A stretch of DNA of 23,200 bases from IMG/VR virus record IMGVR_UViG_3300045910_000009, positions 1-23,200 of that record; one strand, written 5' to 3'. The notes beneath the pieces were generated by a model, which was given only the letters and a program-made list of their open reading frames with translations, made no database searches and had not been told where the DNA came from. Source of the stretch: a virus. The translations under genes and the position numbers were made by a program. Positions 14,517 to 22,191 of the stretch are shown here, piece by piece; within the stretch, counting starts at the first letter, position 1; each line of letters opens with the position of its first letter.

Positions 14517-15709
14517 CTGCATTCTTTACAGAGCTCGGCGGACAGCGTCTCACGGCTTGCAAACTGCAAGTGTCGCAGCGTGGGGCGTGGCGCGCCGAGT
14601 GCGAGTTTGAGGCGGCGCCCGCGTTCACCGGTCGAACCACGCTCAAGCTCGGCGCGCTGCAGCTGTCCGGGACGATCGTCGCTCAGTTCGACGGCGCCTT
14701 CGGCGAGCGGCGCCGGTGCATGGTGGTGGGTGGAGCGGGCGCGTGGGGCGCTCCCGTGTCCGCGCGCGCGTACCATAACGACGCGGGCGTGAAAGCGATC
14801 CTCGTCGCTCAAGACGTGGCGCGCGAGGTGGGCGAGGTGCTCGGCGACTTCACGCCTGAAACGGATCGCATCGGAGCGAACTACGTCCGAGACGCGAACG
14901 AGCCGGCTTCCCGTGTCCTCGAAGACGTGATCGGGTCCGCGCTGTGGTGGGTGGACTTCGAAGGCGTGACGCAAGTCGGCGAGCGCCCCACGCCCGCGCC
15001 CCTACTCGCCGACTCGTACAAGGTGCAAGCGTTCGATCCGAGGACGAAGATCGTCCAAGTCAATCTCGACGATCCGAGCTTGCTATCGATCGGACACACG
15101 CTCACCGGTCCGGCGCTTCCCGCGCCGCAAACGGTCCGCGAATACACGGTACAAGTCGACGCCGCGGGTGTGCGCGTCTCGGCTTGGTGTGGCGGCTCGA
15201 GCCGCTCGGCTGGTCGGCTCGCCGAGCTCGTCGCGCGAGTTGCGACGCGTTCCACCGAAGCACCGCTACTCGGCTTGTACCGTTATCGTGTGGTGAACAT
15301 GGCGGCCGGACCCGAAGGTCGCGTGTCACTGCAAGCCGTCAACCGTGCGATCGGCTTGCCTGATATCGAACCGATCTCACAGTGGCCAGGAGTCGCGGGC
15401 GTGCACGCGGACCTAACGCCCGGCGTCGAAGTCCTCGTCTCGTTCATTGAAGGCGATCGCTCGCAACCGATCGTGACTCACTACGCCGGGAAGGACGGGA
15501 GCGCCTACGTCCCCGTCGAGCTCGTGATCGGTGGTGAGCCGGCTTCGCCCGCGGCGCGGCAAGGTGACACCGTCGAAGTGTTGTTACCGCCGACGGCGTT
15601 ATTCAGCGGGACAGTGGGCGGCTCGCCAGCGACCGGCGTAATCACGTTCCCGATCAACTATGCGCTCGGATCGATTCAAACCGGATCGGGAAAGGTCAGG
15701 ATCGGGTGA
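14513..15709 (+). CDS. Baseplate hub fused to central spike-like domains
   Basis: This 398-residue protein appears to join two baseplate parts. Residues 1-280 resemble a hub (Mu gp44 / P2 gpD kind): alternating beta sheets, 'AYHNDAGVKAILVAQDVAREVGEVLGDF' spread over 87-113, and a helix 'AGRLAELVARVA' (233-244). Residues 282-325 look like the OB-fold of spike proteins (gpV/gp45), with 'GVHADLTPGVEVLVSFIEGD' (297-315 region) followed by 'RSQPIVTHY' (316-324); the pattern 'F-x-x-G-D-x-x-x-P-h-V-x' is a known signature. Residues 345-398 ('PAARQGDTVEVLLPP', then 'GVITFPINYALGSIQTGSGKV') resemble the short beta domain at the end of such spikes. This would form the tail-tip needle and hub ring. The hub assignment is less sure than the OB-fold. 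Confidence 0.72.
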   Translation: MTAFFTELGGQRLTACKLQVSQRGAWRAECEFEAAPAFTGRTTLKLGALQLSGTIVAQFDGAFGERRRCMVVGGAGAWGAPVSARAYHNDAGVKAILVAQDVAREVGEVLGDFTPETDRIGANYVRDANEPASRVLEDVIGSALWWVDFEGVTQVGERPTPAPLLADSYKVQAFDPRTKIVQVNLDDPSLLSIGHTLTGPALPAPQTVREYTVQVDAAGVRVSAWCGGSSRSAGRLAELVARVATRSTEAPLLGLYRYRVVNMAAGPEGRVSLQAVNRAIGLPDIEPISQWPGVAGVHADLTPGVEVLVSFIEGDRSQPIVTHYAGKDGSAYVPVELVIGGEPASPAARQGDTVEVLLPPTALFSGTVGGSPATGVITFPINYALGSIQTGSGKVRIG

Positions 15710-16239
15710 CGCTCGTCTATCTCGGCGGCTTGAGTGTGGGCGACGCGATCCCGGGAGCGGCGCTCGCGGTGGACGCTGGCATCGCCGGTATCTCGCCGGG
15801 ACTCGCGAACCTGCAAGCGCAAGTCGCCGCGCTCGCGAGCTGGACTCCGGCGCCCATAAGCTTCGCCGCACAGATCACGATCGCAACGGATTTGATCTCG
15901 AGCCTGAACGCCGCGATCGGACTCGGACTCACGCCGCCTACCATGAGCGAGCAAATCGCCATGATATCGGCGAAGATCTCCGAGCTCACTTCGATCACAG
16001 CGGGTATCGAAGCACAACTCGCCGTGTTGACCGGCTTGCAAACGCCGCTAGGGGCGGCGGGAGTGCACGGGTATGCATTCGACGGGGACACGGACGATCT
16101 CGGAAGCGAGCTCGACGGTGAGCTCGCGGGTGGTGTTCCGGGTGGGAGCGGGAGCGACCACGCAAACGCCGTTGTGCTCATTACGACGATTCCCGCCACG
16201 TGGGCGGCGCTCGGCGAGATCGTCAAGGTGGAGCCGTGA
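15706..16239 (+). CDS. Ala-rich tail-tip protein, unknown function
   Basis: This 177-residue protein uses GTG 15706, overlapping the hub-spike stop by four bases (GTGA), and overlaps the next gene in the same way. Residues 25-115 are rich in Ala, Ile, Leu and Ser, with repeated amphipathic helices ('LANLQAQVAALASW', 'ITIATDLISSLNAAIGLG', 'EQIAMISAKISELTSI'). The C-terminal third is Gly/Asp-rich ('HGYAFDGDTDDLGSELDGEL') and ends in a short beta segment. Its location between spike and wedge genes suggests a baseplate component or assembly factor. I do not recognise a family. Confidence 0.55.
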   Translation: MTLVYLGGLSVGDAIPGAALAVDAGIAGISPGLANLQAQVAALASWTPAPISFAAQITIATDLISSLNAAIGLGLTPPTMSEQIAMISAKISELTSITAGIEAQLAVLTGLQTPLGAAGVHGYAFDGDTDDLGSELDGELAGGVPGGSGSDHANAVVLITTIPATWAALGEIVKVEP

Positions 16240-16715
16240 ATCCCGACTTCGAAGCCGCCTTCGCGCTCGAGCTCGCGAGCTTTACACGGATCGTCGCCGT
16301 CCCTACGGGCGCGCTCGCGTATGGAACCGATCTCTCGTGCACGCTCGATCTCGATCCGAAGCTCGCCGAAGTTGACCCGGCTTCGCCGAAGGCGATCGTT
16401 CAAGCAATCATCCGACGATTCGTGACTCCGCGTGGTGCGTTGATCGACGACGAAAACTTTGGCTTAGACGTGCGTTCGCTTCTCAATCGCGGAATCACAC
16501 AAACCGATTTGCGCGCGCTGTCCGGTGCGCTCACCGGCGAATCGCGGAAGGACGATCGCGTCGCGCTGTCGGACGTGAAACTAACAGTCAACCTCGTCAC
16601 GCTCGAAGCGTCGATCCAAGTGTTCATTACGCCGGAGGATCCCGAGCTACGGGACTTCGACTTCACCTTCGCCGTGATTGACGGCGAAGTCCTAGGGGTA
16701 ACGATCAATGGCTGA
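16236..16715 (+). CDS. Baseplate wedge protein, gp25/gpW-like (Mu gp46 position)
   Basis: This 159-residue protein starts at GTG 16236 (GTGA overlap with the previous gene). Longer readings of the frame lie inside that gene. The segment 'IIRRFVTPRGALIDDENFGLDVRSLLNRG' (across about 63-91) matches the T4 gp25 / P2 gpW family, where a Thr-Pro-x-Gly turn is followed by Phe-Gly-hydrophobic. The C-terminal beta-rich part ('DVKLTVNLVTLEASIQVFITPED') also fits. These proteins form the inner wedge of the baseplate and nucleate the sheath. The J-like gene overlaps the end by eight bases. Confidence 0.78.
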   Translation: MNPDFEAAFALELASFTRIVAVPTGALAYGTDLSCTLDLDPKLAEVDPASPKAIVQAIIRRFVTPRGALIDDENFGLDVRSLLNRGITQTDLRALSGALTGESRKDDRVALSDVKLTVNLVTLEASIQVFITPEDPELRDFDFTFAVIDGEVLGVTING

Positions 16716-17898
16716 CTTCGAGCTAGACGATCTCATTCAACCCGTGACCCGGGCGGAAGTCCAACAATCGATCTACGACGTGCTCGGGATCGTCGGCGTT
16801 GTGACTACGACGTGGAAGCCGGGAGCTGTCGTCCGGACAATCATCGTTGCCGTGTCCGCTGTGCTCGCGGCGCTGTCGAACCTGCAAGCCAATATCTGTC
16901 GAAGCGGCTTCCTACAGTTCAGCTCGGGATCGTGGCTCACGCTGGTAGCGCGCTACGGGTACGGCGTCGAGCGGCTCGGAGCGACGTTCGCGAGCGGCTC
17001 GCTTACGCTCGTGAACGGTGGCGGCGGCGTGTACACGGTCGATCCCGACGATTGGATCTTCCTGAACACGGCAACGAACAAGACCTATCGCAACACGCAA
17101 GCCTTCACGCTGAACGCGCTTCAAACGCTCACGATCCAAATCCAGGCAACGGAAGCGGGCGCGGACTCGAGCGCGGACCCGGGCGAGATCGCGGCGCTCG
17201 TGACTACGATCCTAAACGTCACTTGCTCGAACGCGGGAGCGCTCACGGGAACGAACGCCGAAAGCGATCCCGAGCTTCGATCGCGTGCACAGCAGAAGTT
17301 GGGCGCGCTGTCGCCTATGGGACCATGGGACGCGTACACCTACGCCGTTCGATCGGCGACTCGCGAGGACGGGACGCCACTCGGGATCAATCGCGTTCGG
17401 ATCGTGAAGGACGGGAGCGGACATGTTTGGGTGTACGTCGCGAGCGTGAACGGCGAAGTCCCGGGCGACGTGGACGATCCGACGAGCGATCTCGGGATCG
17501 CCATGGAAGCCGTGCAACGCAAAGCGGCGCCGCTCGCCGTGACAGCGGAAGTCATCTCGGCGACGGCGTTTGTAGTCGCCGTGACCTATGAGCTGTGGAT
17601 GTACAACACAAGCGCGCTGTCGGGTCCGCAAATCACCGAAGCGATCGACGACGCGATCGAAGCGTTCCTCGCGTCGCAACCGATCGGTGGCAACGTGATT
17701 GGAACGGATCCGGGCAAGGTGTTTATCAACGCGATTGAGAAAGCGATCTTCAACGCGATTCCCGAGATCTTCCAAGTGACGGTGTCGCTCCCGCTCACCG
17801 ACGAGGAACTAGATCCGAACGACGTTCCGATCAAAGGATCGATCTCGGGAGTGGTGCACGAAGAACCACCGCCCGAAGGCTTCGGGGGTGACCTATGA
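16708..17898 (+). CDS. Baseplate J-like wedge protein (Mu gp47 / P2 gpJ)
   Basis: This 396-residue protein shows the order of motifs of the baseplate J family. A helical N-terminus (14-60) is followed by 'GSWLTLVARYGYGVERLGAT' (74-93), in which the Leu-x-x-x-Ala-x-x-x-Gly-hydrophobic-x-Arg pattern precedes 'ASGSLTL'. Residues 170-200 hold 'NAGALTGTNAESDPELRSRA', the typical Thr-Asn/Gly then 'E-S/T-D-x-E-L-R-x-R' signature. The C-terminal domain is a beta-alpha fold. J proteins link the inner baseplate to fibre-bearing parts. AGGGG (16694-16698) lies nine bases before ATG 16708. The end overlaps the next gene by four bases. Confidence 0.9.
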   Translation: MADFELDDLIQPVTRAEVQQSIYDVLGIVGVVTTTWKPGAVVRTIIVAVSAVLAALSNLQANICRSGFLQFSSGSWLTLVARYGYGVERLGATFASGSLTLVNGGGGVYTVDPDDWIFLNTATNKTYRNTQAFTLNALQTLTIQIQATEAGADSSADPGEIAALVTTILNVTCSNAGALTGTNAESDPELRSRAQQKLGALSPMGPWDAYTYAVRSATREDGTPLGINRVRIVKDGSGHVWVYVASVNGEVPGDVDDPTSDLGIAMEAVQRKAAPLAVTAEVISATAFVVAVTYELWMYNTSALSGPQITEAIDDAIEAFLASQPIGGNVIGTDPGKVFINAIEKAIFNAIPEIFQVTVSLPLTDEELDPNDVPIKGSISGVVHEEPPPEGFGGDL

Positions 17899-18596
17899 GC
17901 GACACGCCCGTCCCTGTTGTCTTGCGCTTCCGCGACACGATCCGGAAGGTGTCGCCGCCGTGGCTGCAGACTGGCCTAGCCGAAAAGATTCTCTATGCCA
18001 TGGGAATCCAGCTCGACGGCTTCGGCGACGCGCTACGCGCGGGCGTGTGGCAACGCTTTCCCGGTTACTACTCGTTCGACTCGCTTCCGGTGCTCGGACG
18101 TGAGCGGCGAATCTACCGCGGCTTGTTCGAAACCAACGAAGCCTACGCCGCTCGGTTGACAGGGTTTCTCGCGAGCCATCAAGTCCGCGGTGGACCCTAC
18201 GCGCTACTCTCTCAGCTGTATTACTACTTCGCGCCTAACGACTTTCCGATCGAGCTCATATACCGCAGCGGGCGACGCTTCACGCTGAACGGGAGCATTG
18301 ACACAATCACGCGGGACGATCTCGCATGGTCGCCGGACGGCAGTCCGGAGCTATGGGCGAGGTGGTGGCTTATCTATCACACCGACCAGTGGATAAGCAC
18401 GCCGCCCACGGACGCCGAGATCGCCGAGCTTCGGAAGATCCCTCAGCAATGGAACGCCGCGCACTGCAAGGGAACGATCGTACTCATGTCGAGCGACTCG
18501 GAGTTTTGGAACGCGCTCGATCCCGCCGAGACGTGGAACACGCCCGGGAACTGGAACGCCGTCGCATCGCCGCACTATATCGAGGTTGACCCATGA
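17895..18596 (+). CDS. Tail protein I-like (Mu gp48 position)
   Basis: This 233-residue protein follows the J-like gene with an ATGA overlap, the usual place of the I/gp48 protein that joins the baseplate periphery to the tail fibres. The N-terminus 'RFRDTIRKVSPPWLQTGLAEKILYAMGIQLDGFGDAL' spans 11-47 and is helical. It is followed by a Tyr-rich middle ('LYYYFAPNDFPIELIYRSG') and Trp-rich segments ('ELWARWWLIYHTDQWIS', 'EFWNALDPAETWNTPGNWNA'). This mixture resembles the tail-tip proteins at this position in myoviruses, but I cannot give a firm family. It ends with an ATGA overlap into the first fibre gene. Confidence 0.68.
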   Translation: MSDTPVPVVLRFRDTIRKVSPPWLQTGLAEKILYAMGIQLDGFGDALRAGVWQRFPGYYSFDSLPVLGRERRIYRGLFETNEAYAARLTGFLASHQVRGGPYALLSQLYYYFAPNDFPIELIYRSGRRFTLNGSIDTITRDDLAWSPDGSPELWARWWLIYHTDQWISTPPTDAEIAELRKIPQQWNAAHCKGTIVLMSSDSEFWNALDPAETWNTPGNWNAVASPHYIEVDP

Positions 18597-19672
18597 GCCA
18601 CACACTCACCGAAGCCGATAGCTATCCGGCGACGATCACCGTTCCCGACGGTACCGATCCCGGCGCCTTCCGAACGGACGACGTAGAGACGCTAGCGCAA
18701 GGTCTCGCGAACCGGACGCACAATCTCAACTTGCACGCGGCGAAGTTCGACGAAGCTAAGACGTGGACTCAGGGACAGCTATTCCAGATCCTCGCCGCGG
18801 GAACGTCGATGCTCAAATCGATCGCGGCGGCGAACGATGACACGAGCTCGCCCGCGAACATTTGGAAAGAACAGTTTGCATTCAAGCTGAACGACGGCGG
18901 ACAGTATGTCCGCTTCTATAGCGGCTCAGGCAACGGCTCGTTTGGCAACTGGGCGATCACGAGTAACGCGAAGTGGAACGAAGCGCCGTCCCCGTCGCCG
19001 GGTCAAACCTGGTCGAAGGATAACGATGCGTACGAAAGCAACGTGTTGCGTTGCTTCAACGGTGAGCTTCATTGGTACGGCAAAGCGCCGGGCGCGGGAG
19101 TGTGGGCGCCTACCGCGTGGGACACGAATCGCGGGAATATGCTGGTCGGTGACACGCTCAGCGCAAACACGATTCACGCGTTCGGAAACTTCCGTGCCGA
19201 TCTCGAGTATCTCTATCACTCGCCGCCGACTCGGACGATCGTCCTACCGTATCAACTCGCCGATCGGACTTCGGGCGTCTCACTAACAACTGTCCCGGGA
19301 AGCCTCACGCTCGCCCCTAACTCGCGTGTAGAGTTTCCGCTCCGGTTGCCAGCGGGAGCGACGCTCGGCACATGCAAGGTCTGTGTAGCGACGCCCGGCG
19401 CCAGTGCGGACTGGGCCATCGATATCAGCAAACAAACGCCCAACTTTTCAACCGGCGTCTTCGGTTCGCCCGCCGCTGTCGGAACCGGCTCGTCGGGAAC
19501 CGTCACGTCCGGAAGCACACCGGACGTTGCAACGGCGAACGGTGGCGGCGCGACGATTGCAGGTGACTCGAGCTATTGGATCACGATCGGCTGCCCTAAC
19601 ACGAGCGCGAACGACTTACAGATCTCGGGCGTCGAAGTGAGCTTCGTGGACCCGGGTCCGCGTAACTACTGA
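18593..19672 (+). CDS. Putative tail fibre / receptor-binding region protein
   Basis: This 359-residue protein is the first of the appendage genes after the baseplate block. The N-terminal 'ATITVPDGTDPGAFRTDDVETLAQGLANRT' (across 13-42) fits a pattern common at the start of phage fibre proteins, where a Thr-Val-Pro-x-x-Gly/Asp turn is followed by a 'L-A-x-R-T' helix. The remainder is beta-rich, with many Gly, Ser, Thr and Trp, and ends in a beta-sandwich-like domain ('RVEFPLRLPAGATLGTCKVCVATPG' region at about 242-268). Fibres of this kind bind the host surface. The gap to the next gene is eight bases, with GAGGTGG as its ribosome site. Confidence 0.65.
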   Translation: MSHTLTEADSYPATITVPDGTDPGAFRTDDVETLAQGLANRTHNLNLHAAKFDEAKTWTQGQLFQILAAGTSMLKSIAAANDDTSSPANIWKEQFAFKLNDGGQYVRFYSGSGNGSFGNWAITSNAKWNEAPSPSPGQTWSKDNDAYESNVLRCFNGELHWYGKAPGAGVWAPTAWDTNRGNMLVGDTLSANTIHAFGNFRADLEYLYHSPPTRTIVLPYQLADRTSGVSLTTVPGSLTLAPNSRVEFPLRLPAGATLGTCKVCVATPGASADWAIDISKQTPNFSTGVFGSPAAVGTGSSGTVTSGSTPDVATANGGGATIAGDSSYWITIGCPNTSANDLQISGVEVSFVDPGPRNY

Positions 19673-19680
19673 GGTGGCAC

Positions 19681-20070
19681 ATGGGTTTCCTCGAAGGACT
19701 ATTCGTCGAGACGGTTCCCGAGCTCCCGGTCGCAACGGCGATCGCGAGCGCGGACGCGACCGTCGAGCCGGGATACTTGCACCGGGTAGCAGGAAGCGAC
19801 GATCCGATCGTGCTCACCATGGTTACGCACACGCTCGCGGAAGTGTCCGGGAAGCGCTTCGGCGTGAAGGTCTACTCGAGCGCTCCGACCGTTCCGGGTG
19901 GAGTGTTGAGCGTCGCCGTTCCCGTCGGACAGCAAATCGAGGACGACGCGGGCGAGCTCGGGAACGTGTTCGCCTTCGACGATCAAACGGTCGGACAGTA
20001 TCGCGAGTGGCTGTGCGACGCCGAAGGAAACTGGCTCATGGTCGGATCGATTGTGAGGGTTAGCGCGTGA
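19681..20070 (+). CDS. Small appendage protein with duplicated adaptor-like domain
   Basis: This 129-residue protein consists of one beta-rich domain. Residues 27-38 ('ATVEPGYLHRVA') and 107-121 ('YREWLCDAEGNWLMV') match segments of the next protein ('TTVEPGFVYRVQ' and 'YREWICDPDGNWLLI') in the same order and spacing; 'LAEVSGKRFGVKV' also matches 'LAELVGKRIAFKV'. It therefore looks like a stand-alone copy of the N-terminal domain of the next fibre protein. It starts at ATG 19681 and overlaps the next gene by four bases (GTGA). It may be a fibre adaptor or a decoration of the tail fibre; that is an inference. Confidence 0.68.
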   Translation: MGFLEGLFVETVPELPVATAIASADATVEPGYLHRVAGSDDPIVLTMVTHTLAEVSGKRFGVKVYSSAPTVPGGVLSVAVPVGQQIEDDAGELGNVFAFDDQTVGQYREWLCDAEGNWLMVGSIVRVSA

Positions 20071-21167
20071 GCATTCTCGATCGATACTTCGCGAAGCATG
20101 CTTCGCGCGGCTTGTCGGTGGTGCTCGAGCCGGTGGCGGGCGAAACCACGGTTGAGCCGGGTTTCGTCTATCGCGTGCAAGCCGCGCACCCGAATGCAAT
20201 CTACGGGATCGCGGCGCACCCGCTCGCCGAGCTCGTCGGCAAGCGGATCGCTTTCAAGGTCGTAGGCTCGGACGACTCGCCCGGCTTGCTCGAAGTGATG
20301 GCGCCCGAAGGCTACTTGCTCGAGGACGACGGGGGCGAGCTCGTCTCCGGACTCGCGAACGCGGGATTGCAGCTTACCGGCGCCTATCGCGAGTGGATCT
20401 GTGATCCCGACGGGAACTGGCTTCTCATCTCGAGCGCCGAAGGCGGCGAAGGGATCCCGCTCGGACAGATCGTAATCAAGGGAACGCCCGTTGTGATTCA
20501 AGGCGTCCCGCTCGTGAATACGGTTCCCGCGCCGCTCGCGCCCGCTACGCCTCGCCCGCTCGTCGCCACGCCCGCGACTATCGTCCCGCGCTCGGCGCCC
20601 GTAGCGCGCCCGCTAGGTCCCTCGCTGCTGTCCGGCGACGTGATCGAGCTCGAAGACGCCTTCGCGGACGCAAGTCTAGAAATGGACACGGCCGGCGAGA
20701 AGTTCCGCGTAGCGGAAGCCTTGCAGACTCAGATCACCACGCTCGACACGGACCTAACCGCGCTCGAAACCGAAGTCGACGGCGTACAAACAGACGTGGC
20801 GGCGCTCGAAGCGCAAGCCGAAGGACTCCGGTTCCTATTCGACTTGCGCAAGACGACGACAGTCGAAACCGACTACGAGGAGATCGGTGTCTATCGCTTC
20901 GACGCCACACCGTACGGCTCGGCGTTTACGCTCGTCGCCGAGCTCGAAGCGAGCGCCGCGGGACAGACAGTCCAGCTCGAGCTGTGGAACCTCACAGCGG
21001 GAACGATCGTCGGAACCACGCTGTCTACCACCGCGATCAAGACGACGAAGGTCACGGCGGCGATCACGCTCCCGGCGAGTGAAGCGCTCTACAGCGTGCG
21101 GCTTCGTCGCGTGGGCGGATCGGTGAATCAGTACGTGTCGTGTCGAAGTGTCGCGTTTGAAAGGTAA
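20067..21167 (+). CDS. Tail fibre-like protein: adaptor domain, coiled coil, beta domain
   Basis: This 366-residue protein starts at GTG 20067, coupled to the previous stop. Residues 15-125 are a copy of the domain found in the preceding 129-residue protein. A Pro/Ala-rich linker (152-188) leads to a coiled coil (about 216-257; 'LQTQITTLDTDLTALETEVD' shows clear heptads), which would trimerise the chain. Residues 265-366 form a beta domain ('AFTLVAELEASAAGQTVQLELWNL', about 285-310) like the beta-sandwich binding tips of phage fibres and base receptors. This arrangement of an anchoring head, stalk and tip is typical for fibre proteins. A perfect 18-bp palindrome lies at the start of the gene. 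Confidence 0.72.
   Translation: MSILDRYFAKHASRGLSVVLEPVAGETTVEPGFVYRVQAAHPNAIYGIAAHPLAELVGKRIAFKVVGSDDSPGLLEVMAPEGYLLEDDGGELVSGLANAGLQLTGAYREWICDPDGNWLLISSAEGGEGIPLGQIVIKGTPVVIQGVPLVNTVPAPLAPATPRPLVATPATIVPRSAPVARPLGPSLLSGDVIELEDAFADASLEMDTAGEKFRVAEALQTQITTLDTDLTALETEVDGVQTDVAALEAQAEGLRFLFDLRKTTTVETDYEEIGVYRFDATPYGSAFTLVAELEASAAGQTVQLELWNLTAGTIVGTTLSTTAIKTTKVTAAITLPASEALYSVRLRRVGGSVNQYVSCRSVAFER
20090..20107. repeat. Perfect 18-bp palindrome at the start of a fibre gene
   Basis: CGCGAAGCATGCTTCGCG is self-complementary over all 18 bases and lies 23-41 bases after the GTG start of the fibre gene, encoding 'FAKHAS'. It could form a hairpin in the mRNA close to the start or be a protein binding site. 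Its function is unknown, and chance remains possible at this base composition. Confidence 0.6.
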
Positions 21168-21170
21168 GCC

Positions 21171-22190
21171 ATGGCGGACGCAATCATCGCAAACGTGATT
21201 CCGACAACGTACGGTCAAGCGTTGTCGCTACTCGTAGAAATGTTAGTTAGCGCCGGGTGGAGTTATAAGGCGAGCGGCGACGGGTTGTCAGGTTACAACG
21301 CAACCGGGAAGGTGTTTACGGGAACCGGCTCCGGTGCGCTCGGCTGGTCGAACGCGCGCGCGTGGGCGCGTTTACAGGATCCCGGTGCTCGACGCGAGAT
21401 AGTAGTCCAGCACAACAACGCCGGCCCGTTGCGCGTCAAGTATTCAGCGCTCGCGAAGTTTACGGGCGGCTCACCTTCGGCAACCGTCACGCCGAGTGCG
21501 ACCGATGAAAAGTATTTACCGGGCGGCACTAGCGACGCAACGCCGACCTATTCGGGTTCGTTCTTTCCGGCTAGCGTGCTAACAAGCGCTGTCAAGTGTC
21601 AGGGATTCGCGAGCGGCACGGCGCCTTACGGATTTTGGTTCACGGGATTTGCTACGCCGGGCGGCGCTACACAGTTCGGTTTGATGATGGATCCGGTTCA
21701 AAGCGTACCGGAAGATCCGGATCCTGTAGTGTGGCACTGGGGAACCACCGATTGTTTTTGGATCGGCGCACTCGGCCAAGGTGCGGGAACCGGACTCACT
21801 TCGGGATTGTTCTTAGCGAATGGCGGAAGCAATCACGGGACGTGGGGGTGGATGGATGCGGCGATGACAGTCTTTGGGTATGTCATGCCAGGCTGTTCAG
21901 CGTTCGGGAACTTGCAAAACGGCTTGATCACGTCAAGCCAGTTAGCCGCCGTATCCTACGGCGGCACGGGCCTAAATCCATTCAACGCGAAGAACGACGC
22001 TTTGCCGTTGCTTTGGGGGCGGCCTAACGTCGCTTCTACAAACCTCGGTTTGAAAGGCTGGTCAACGCTCGCGCGCTGGACCGTTGCCGCTCAGCGCACT
22101 ACTGGCTTAGACACGCTCGACAGTAAGCGCTGGGTTTGTCACGGCGCGCTGTGGTTACCGTGGGACGGCGCTACCACGCCGACTAACTAA
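21171..22190 (+). CDS. Putative tail appendage protein of atypical codon use
   Basis: This 339-residue protein begins with a helix ('TYGQALSLLVEMLVSAGWSY', 13-32), followed by Gly, Ser, Thr, Trp and Ala-rich sequence predicted to be beta strands. No catalytic motif is seen. Ribosome site AAAGG (21160-21164) precedes the ATG. The base use differs from the upstream genes: TTA, TTG and GTT, TTT codons are noticeably more common and the typical CTC-rich pattern is weaker, so the gene may have been acquired separately. The location among fibre genes suggests a virion surface role. I do not recognise a family. Confidence 0.6.
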   Translation: MADAIIANVIPTTYGQALSLLVEMLVSAGWSYKASGDGLSGYNATGKVFTGTGSGALGWSNARAWARLQDPGARREIVVQHNNAGPLRVKYSALAKFTGGSPSATVTPSATDEKYLPGGTSDATPTYSGSFFPASVLTSAVKCQGFASGTAPYGFWFTGFATPGGATQFGLMMDPVQSVPEDPDPVVWHWGTTDCFWIGALGQGAGTGLTSGLFLANGGSNHGTWGWMDAAMTVFGYVMPGCSAFGNLQNGLITSSQLAAVSYGGTGLNPFNAKNDALPLLWGRPNVASTNLGLKGWSTLARWTVAAQRTTGLDTLDSKRWVCHGALWLPWDGATTPTN

Positions 22191-22191
22191 C

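Noticed and set aside
15717-16403. 228-residue - strand open frame
   Set aside because: Antisense across two genes with coupled starts; its composition mirrors them and no motif is seen.
5941-22190. Recurring CTAACA before several starts as a regulatory motif
   Set aside because: Most copies are formed by TAA stop codons or lie at variable distance from starts; too short to support a claim.
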